This document shows positions 12,601-21,600 of a stretch of 64,000 nt of DNA, in pieces. The notes beneath the pieces were generated by a model. It made no database searches and was not told where the DNA came from. It was given only the letters and a program-made list of their open reading frames with translations. Origin of the DNA: Lepidonotus clava. Lineage: Eukaryota; Annelida; Polychaeta; Phyllodocida; Polynoidae. The DNA lies in assembly GCA_936440205.1 (NCBI GenBank), contig OW387133.1:12242001-12306000 (forward strand). The letters run 5' to 3'. The translations under genes were made by a program, and so were the position numbers. How positions within the stretch are numbered: position 1 is the stretch's first letter; each line of letters starts with the position of its first letter.

Positions 12601-15600
12601 AAATGTCTTACTGTATCGTTATTCCTAATTGCTTAGGGCTTGCTTCCTATCTACTGAATTTTGTTACAAACATAAGTCAAAATAGTAGATGTCGAGACTC
12701 CTTAAATTGCTCAAAATATTTGTTAACAAAACTCCTCGCCACGTGCATATTGTACATACATAACGTTTTGTACCTCACCTATTAGTTAGTTATGTACTGA
12801 TTTTTTTCTATTACGACCTTGTAAATCAGGATATGAATCGTCCTTCTGATTACACTAGATGTGACGCTTACCTCAATATCTAGACAGGCCACAGAGCCGT
12901 TGCCGAGTCCTATGTAGAGTTTTCCGCCAAGATGGTGTAAGCACAAAACGCGATGGGCAAACTTATGGCGGGCTTCTCGTTCAGAGGTCTGAAGGGAAAA
13001 CGTCAATCAACGATTAACTGGGGCTGTTGGCCGTTAAGATATTTGAGAAATTATCAGTTTTCTTCGTAATCCAAATGCAAAAAAAACACCAAAAAAAACC
13101 CACACACACACACAAAGCACTTTACACTTAGTAAAAGTTAGTGCCTTTTCTTATACTTGCATTTCCTAGTCGATATATTAAAACAGTTAGCTATAGTTTT
13201 ATGTCTCAAGTACAGTTAGTTAGATACTCTAGTATTACCAAGACCAATCATAAGCTGAATATCAACGTACCTCCACGTTGTATCCACGAATGGAGTTGTC
13301 GAAGGATCCAGTGAATACCATGGGAGCGATGCCGAAACCTGCGGCCACCACGACAGACTGGACACCTTTCTTATGACCTTCATAGACCGCCAGACACTCT
13401 CCCGTCTGAAATCATAAAGCAATGTAAATGATGAAATAATATCTAAGGAAAACTATAGTTTAACCTTCTGTTACATAAACCAATTCATTACCAGACACGT
13501 ATCCATTTTATTTTTTCAGTCCATATTTCAGTGAACATTTAATCATTTCTTTCTTTATTACATTCCCTTTTATCAGTGTGAATTAAAGCCACCTATCGTG
13601 TTCGATGCTTTAGTTACTGCACACTGAAGGTTAATATAAGAAGATATATATTCGTCATACATCAAACTTTTCATATCTTTCTCCTATTTCTTAAATACTG
13701 AAATCAATAAAACAACTGAAATGTACCTCGATTTTGAACTTGCGGGCAGAGCTGTCCTCGGACGCGGTGAAGAGAAAGTCCTCCCAGATACACAGGGCGT
13801 GGATGGCTGCGCTGTGCCCTTTGTACTGCAGGGGCGGCTGGCCCTCCAGGGGCGCGGGGGCCTCCACCCGGGCCGGCTTGACTGCAGCGCGCTTCTTGCC
13901 CGACTCCTCCTGCTCCCGGTCGGTGTCAGCCTCCCCGGAACTGGACATAGTCTTCTCGGTCTCATCCATGTCCATAGAGTCAAATTTCTCAAACACGGAA
14001 TCGGAAAGCCCGCCTACTACATTGCCTATTGCGAGCGGCGGTAGGTCAGCTGAAGCCTCTGGCTCGGCATCAGCCTTTTCATTTTCTGAGTTTTTAGTCT
14101 TTTCTTTTTGCTCTTCTGAGTCTTTAGTCTTTTCTTTGTCCTCAACTTTTTCACTGTCACTATCACCTTTCTCATCCTCCTTCTCAGCCTCATCTTCTTT
14201 TGTGTCCTTTTTGCTGTCTTCGTCTTTACCTTCTGGTTCTTTGTCCTCTGTCTTGTCCTCGTCCTCTTTGTCCTCTTCGTCTTTTTCAGTATCCTTTCTG
14301 TCTCCATCTCCTTTAGGAGAATCTTCATCTTCGCTACTCTCAGCTTTACCTTCATCAATCTTTTTCTCTTCATTGGTCATTTCCGTATCACTGTTATCTT
14401 TATCTTTTTCATTGGATTCATCTTGTTCAGATTTCTTATCACTTTGTTCTTTGTCATCTTTCTCAGTCGCTGTATCATCAGCCTTTTCCTCATCTTCTTT
14501 CTCAGTTTTCTTTTCATCAGCCTTTTCTTCATCTTCTTTCTCGGTTGTCTTTTCACCGATAGTTTCCTTAACTTCTTCAGTCTCCTTTCCGTCAACTTTG
14601 TTTTCATTAACTGCTTTTTCTTCATTTTCTTCCTTAGTTTTGCTTTCTTCGACTGGCTTTTCAACTTTATCTTTATTTTCTTTTGAAGGGGTGTCCTCAG
14701 TATCGGCAAAGGCAGGAATATTCAAGTCAATCTTCATTTTCTGGTCATCACTATCACTCGAATCAAACATTTTTTCCGGCTCTGCCTTCGGCTTTACAAC
14801 AAAGAGAGCCTCTTTAGGCGGCTTGGGTGGACGGGATTTAGAAGCTTTTCTCAACTTTCGTTTTTCCTTCTTTACGTTGATACGGTACAACTTGACAACC
14901 GGGGGATTTTTCAACCTGTTAAATAAATAAATGTCACATTTAAAATCACGGATAAATGATGGTGATAGAAAGTCGTAGCAGTTAGTTTTTATTCCTAATC
15001 CAATTCTCGCAATATCCTTCCTAAAGCTGATCTTCTGATTCGACGGACTATACTTCTATTATTTATTCTAGTATGTCACTGGTTTACAAAAATCTCATTT
15101 AAGTATCGAAAGCAACAGAGATTCATAACGAAAAACCCTAACTATCAATTACATTTTATAAACATAAATTTTACATTAATAACTATAAATAGAATATTAC
15201 TAAATACACGAGTGTTGACTTCGCCATGGATGAACATCGCTTTACGTTGGACTACTCAAAGTGTGTCAACATACCAGAAGAAAGGGTACAGTGAAAGGTA
15301 GAATCTTATCTTTAGTACATCAATTTTCACAATGTAATTGCCACCACTGTCAATATCAGTGTCCTTCATAATTTTACTCGATTGTGTATCTATTTTTCAG
15401 TAGAGGCTTATTTAGAATCTTATATCATTATATATATGTACTTACTGTTCTAATGTGGCTGTGTAGTTCTGCCTGATTTTAGTACGTCGTTCTGTGTCGG
15501 AGTCTTCGTCTGGGCTGGACTGGGCATGGAGGTAGCGCCTCAAAAGATCTGCCGACGAGATATCCAACTTCCGAGGCCGCCCTCGCTTCCGCTTCAACTC

Positions 15601-18600
15601 TTCAGTGCCAACGGATGGTCGTGACGACGAGGAGGACTTTCTGGGAGTAGGCTCATCGTCAGAGTCAGAATCACTGCTGACCAAAGACCGACTTTTCGTT
15701 TTTGTCTTGTGTTTACGAGAGTCTTTTTTACTAGAGGTATCAGAGTCAGAATCACTACTGGAGATCAAGGCTCGGCTTTTTGTCTTTTCACTAGCCTTTT
15801 TATAAGTGTCCGTCTTTGAGTAAGAGTTTGATGGTTGACTCTCGCTTTTCTTGGGGCGGCCAGGTTTCCGCTTGACCTCCGATTGGGTGGACTCTTTCCG
15901 TTTCTCAGGTTCTGGTTTACTTGAGCTGTCAGAGTCAGAATCACTACTGGAGATGAAAGCTTTGCTCGGTGTTTTATCGCTGGATTTTTTGTAACTTGAC
16001 GAGGAGTCTTCTCGTTTATAAGATGAACTTTCTGAGCTGTCTCGTCTGGCTGGCGATTCACTCTCGCTTTTCTTCGGGCGGCCGGGTTTTCGCTTGACCT
16101 CAGGTTCTGGTGGGTTGGAAGATGTCTTTGATTTCAGGACCACATTCGACTTAGGAGGGGGGAACTCAGATCTATTCTCCCGTTCACTTTCGGGTCGTCT
16201 TTCCTTCTTGATTTCTGGTTTTCTGTCCCTTTCATGCTCTCGGTGATGAGAGGAAGAACTTTTCTTTTTGAACGATTTCGAAAACTTGGCACTTTCTTCG
16301 GGTTCTCGGTGTTTCCGCATACTACCCATGCCCCCACTGGTACTGCCGCCCATCTGGTAGTTACTGATGTATTTACTGAACCACGTGTCTTTCCCCGAGT
16401 CCGACTCGGGCTTGCCGTCACTCTCCGACTCAATCCTGGTCCTGAGTTCCTTCAGTAGCTGGGGACTGAGGGTGCCCATCTTGAGGGCCCCCAGGTACTT
16501 GACGCTCATGGCCTTACTGCCCTGTTTCCGTATGGCCTCCTCTAGAGACTCCGACCCGCTCGTCGTACTCAGGGCCAGGCTCGACGACGCCCACTCCGAC
16601 GTGGACAGATCGATCGACGAGACGTCCGTGATATCTGCCTCCTCGTCCACTTTTTCTGCAAATGAATTGGATGAAATGATAACGCATAACTGGGTGAAAA
16701 TAGCAATTTTTCACATCGACGTCATATTTTTCCAATCTAAAGATGTCATATCTGTACATTAAATATCAAACAATTTTCAAAAAAGAGTTGCCACTTGGCG
16801 CCTGATTTTTTTCCAACTCTTATACAAGACAAGACCAACAATGCTTGAATGTGTTATTAAATATACCTATCTTTATTTGAACGAGGATGAACGTAAAATG
16901 TTTTGAAATAACAGTCTCAGTTGAGACTTAGTTAAGACCCGTATGTTTGTTATATATACTACTATGGACAAGAATTGTTTGCTGGATTGGACGAAAACCG
17001 ATTGTATCGAGACCTACCAGGATAAATAAAATGGGAAAAAAAAAAAAAAAAAAAGTATTTCATATGCCGGGTCGTTTTCATATCTCAATGTAAGTATACT
17101 TTATGTCAATTATGATACATAAACTGCCAGATTAAACTCACCTTTCAGAATTCGCATACGTCTCGCTCTCAATCTCATTTCCTCCCGTAGAAGCTGTTGA
17201 AAATAAAAAGAATAGTCATTCTCCTCATGCATTTTTGTGGATATGTTTCATAACAAAGACTTGAACATTTGTATGTTAACTCGAAAAATAGCTTACAGTA
17301 CTTCATTATACTAACACGAACATGTTTAAAAATACAACATCCTTGTTTCCAAATATGGACGAAACCCTGCTCCAATGTATTTACATGAATCACCAGGGTA
17401 GAAAGTTATAATGCTGGAAATAAGCTTCGTTTCGGCCATGCAACAAATTATTTGAAACATGGACGAACCCCTGTTCCATTTATGTACATGAGTCATTATA
17501 GTATACAATGCTGAGAATAAGCTCCATCTACGACCGTACCCTTTTCTTGAGCAGCTGCCGGTCGCCGAGTTGCTGCAGGGTCCGCCTCATGAGCGCCTCC
17601 AGGCGGACGATGGCGGCGTTAGTGGTGGCGAGGCGGCGGTGGACCTCCTCCTCGTTGAGGCTGAGGGTGACGATGGCGGCGGCCACGGGGCCATCCTTCA
17701 CCTCCGGGGCCCAGGGGTCCGACTCCACCACCACCGTGCCGTCCTCAGACACCTTCCGCCTCTTGGAGTCCTCGCCCGCCTTGTCTTCACTCGTCGACTT
17801 TGGGGAAAGAAAGCGAATATAGAAGTGGGTGAGGGGAAATGAAAACTGAGTCACATTCTGGTAACACCAAATTACTTATTAGGTTCGGATTTACACATGT
17901 TCTTCTTTTAGTGTTCATCATCCAAATATTCTGTACTTTCAACTTAAACGTTGACGCTATTTGACAATTATACTTGTTTCAACATACAGACACTATCTGA
18001 CGCCTATGAAATGTCGCTTGGACAGTCCTCGTCCAATTTATAATATTCTCTATCAATCTTGTCAAAAAAGTTGTATTTCTTGGTTGCATGTGAACAAGTA
18101 ACCTCTTTATATCTACCTTGTCTGTACTGTCAAGCCGTCGACGTTTGGCGGCCTTCTCGTCGCCCTCCACTTCCATGTCCTCCTCTTCCTTCTTTACATC
18201 TTTACTATCCTCATCCAGAAGGACCTCGCTGATATTCCCGGGGAGCTCCTTGGAAACGATCGTCAGAGTCGGGTCCTTCGATTTAGCCTTGGGCTTTCCA
18301 TCTTTCAACAACTCGGGGTTAATTTGGTTTTGTTTTGGGTCCAACAACTCCTGCCTCCTCCTCTGAACTTCAGCCGACACTCCAGATACTGCCTTTTCCG
18401 CAGGAGCAGATTTAGAATCTGATTTGGCTTCTGGAGGTGGTTCTTCATTTGTGAGCTCGTTTTCGAGTAATGCAGCTATTTCTAGCTTGACGCGCTCCGA
18501 GAGGTCGTCCAGGTTGATCTCCCCTCCGGCCTTGAAGCCATCGATCGGGTCGGAGGTGGTAGAACCTACCCCGGGTTTACTGAGCCGGAACCGGGTGTTG

Positions 18601-21600
18601 GTGCGCTGCTGGTGGGCACGTAAGATCTTGGCGATTTGCAGACGCTGCTTGTAGGACCGCGGAGCATTGACTAGCCGCATGAGCTTCTCCATCTCGGAAT
18701 TAGACTGACGAGAGCGGGGCGGCGGTAGGATTGGGGCTCTACTTGACCCCCTGTCATTGCTTGAAAATCTGCTACGATTTCCTGGTAAAAGTGAAGAGAG
18801 TCAATAACATTTTTCGATACTTATTCTCCTGTTTTCGCCAGTAAATCTGACGAAGTAATCTAGTTTAACAGCCATATGAACTGTGAACTGTAACCTGAAA
18901 GGATATGAACTGAAACGGCCAAACATCAACCAATCTGGTTCAAGCAAAACAAAGGGTTGTGTTCAGGTAACATAGGTCGATAAAAACGTAGGACAGGAAG
19001 ATCGATTTTAAATTTGTTTGTTTGACCAACATAAATAGACTCAGGCATTTCCAAAATTTAGAATTGACACCAGACCAATATTCCAGCATCTAACATGCAT
19101 TTCTTCTTCAAATAACGAAATGAAATGTCCTATTGTTAGAGTCATTCTTACTGAATTGTTATATTTGTTTGAAAGAATAGCTGTGGGTCTATAACATAAG
19201 GTAGGTCGGGTTACCTGAACACAACAATTCTTTTTAAACGTAATGATGAACATACAGAAGGTTAAATTAAGAACCTGGGAAGAGATCTCCGAACAGGTCA
19301 CGTAGCCAATTCGTCTTTGTACCTGGGAAGGCAAGCAGGACAATTCGATTGGAAAGCATATGTGATTCTTCATATCAGAACTAAAAAGCAGACTACGTGG
19401 TTACTGTTGGGCACGTTTCTGATCTTTGGGAAGTCTTGTTGTAGATACACCGCAACATAAAATCATACTTGAGTGTATGTTAGAGTAGAAAATATACAAG
19501 CAACTGCCAGAGATCTACAAAGATGCATATTCAGAAAATTTGTGAAACGGAAATTTTGAATTTTCTAGAAGAAAGATTTATAGGACTAGAACCACATAGA
19601 TCATACATTCCGACATTTAAAAAACAACTTGCAAGAATACTATCTGTGAAATGACAACATTAAAATGATTTTTCCATATAATATACTGACATTTAAACAA
19701 ATCTTTCTTCAGCGAACGGAAATTATGGGGGAAAAAATCGCATCTCTGAACTGTTATTATGGAAAAAAGAAGTAACAAAGTGTACACACCATCTTCACGG
19801 CTCTTGTCCCTGTCCCTGTCCCTATCCCTGTCTCTGTCTCTGTCTCTGTCCTTGTCCGTTTCCCAGCGGCTCCGGCCTTCCCTTCTGGTGTCGAATCGGT
19901 CCCGATCTGACCTGAATCGGTTTTGGAATCTGTTTTCACCAAAGCGGTTATTAATGCCAAACCGATTACGACCAAATTCACGTCGATTAAAAGGTGATTC
20001 AAAGCGAGGGCGTTGGTTCGGAGCCATGTTCTGACCCCGCCCTATTGTTGGAATTTGTTTCAAGTTCGGATTCTGAAAGTTGTTCATTGGTTGCTGTTGG
20101 TTTTGAAAGTTGTTCATTTGTTGATTTCCGAATTGCATTCCTTGCTGATTTGGGAAAGAATTCATGGACTGGAATTGGTTCTGCATCATGCCACCCTGTT
20201 GGTTCTGCATCATACCCATCTGTTGATTTTGCATCATGCCACCCTGTTGGTTCTGCATCATGCCCATTTGTTGATTTTGCATCATTCCACCTTGGTTTTG
20301 CATCATGCCCATTTGTTGATTCTGCATCATGCCACCTTGTTGATTCTGCATCATACCCATTCCTTGCTGCTGGTTTGGCATCATACCCATTTGCTGCTGT
20401 TGGTTCTGCATCATGCCCATTCCTTGCTGCTGGTTTGGCATCATACCCATTTGCTGTTGTTGGTTTGGCATCATTCCATCCTGCTGTTGATTCTGCATCA
20501 TGCCAACTTGCTGTTGATTTTCATTCATCCCACCTTGTTGCTCCACCATACCGACTTCTTGCTGTTGGTTTTCAATGGTCTCGATAGGCTTTTGATTCTG
20601 TATTACAGTAATTGGCTGCAGTTGGGTGCCGTCCTTCCCCTCTTGTCCTGGGGTACCCAGCTCGGCAGGACTATTGCTGGAGGAGCTATCAAACGTTAGC
20701 TTTGGGGTTTTGGGAACGAAAGGGTCAGGCGGGGGAGGCGGGGCAGGAGGGGAGGGTGGGGAGGGAGGTCGTACAGCATCGTCACCATCGTCCTTCATAG
20801 GAGATGCGACACTGTCGTCGTCACTGGACGAGTCCTCAAACCTGGGCCTTGGTGTCGACGGATAAAAGGGCCTTTCGGGGCTGTCGGGGGTATCCTTCAC
20901 ACTACCAAATTTAACCTTCTTCGGTGGGTCACTAGGCGGAGGGACTGGAGCTGGGGAGGGCGGCCTGTTGTCATTTCTCTCAGGTTCTGTGAACGGCAAC
21001 AAGTCGAAATCGCCCTCAAGCACTTTGTTAATGATGTCAGCCGCTGTGTTAGAAATGGCGAAGGAGTCGGTTATACCAGATCTCTCCAAGAGTTCTATGG
21101 CTGTTTGAGTTGGATCTGAGATTGATTCAGCCGGCAAGTCGGGTAACGCGACACCTGTTCCCGCAGGACCATCCCTGGATCGCGAGCTGTGGCGAGACGG
21201 ACTGCGACTACCACGCCGATCATCACGTCTAGAGCTTGAACTCCCATAACTATGAACACTGGTGTTATCACTTATTTCTGTATCCCGATGAGCGAACTGA
21301 AACAGAATAATTCAGAATTTTTTCAAAATCAAATTTGAATATATTATTTTCAATACCTCTGCTAGTTTCAATATTTTAACTTAATAGTGTCAATAGCAAC
21401 AGTAAAAGATGTTTTTATACCAGACATACTAAGTTTACCATTCTGCTGTATTATGTTTCTGCTACGCTAGAACATTTTCGGCCACTGTTACTTTTGGTGT
21501 TACGAAGATGGCACGAGAGTTTATATGCAGTTTGTATTCAACGTCACGCATCAAACAACGAATGCTGGTACGAAAGTCTTCCCATAAAAAAACTCCCCTT

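Noticed and set aside
13734-14930. 398-codon open frame on the plus strand, Ser/Phe-rich
   Set aside because: It is the antisense shadow of the Lys/Glu-rich exon 9 of ZNF106; there are no splice sites or domains of its own.
20013-20699. 228-codon plus-strand frame rich in Leu and His
   Set aside because: Shadow of the Met/Gln/Asn minisatellite in exon 4; composition follows the repeat units.
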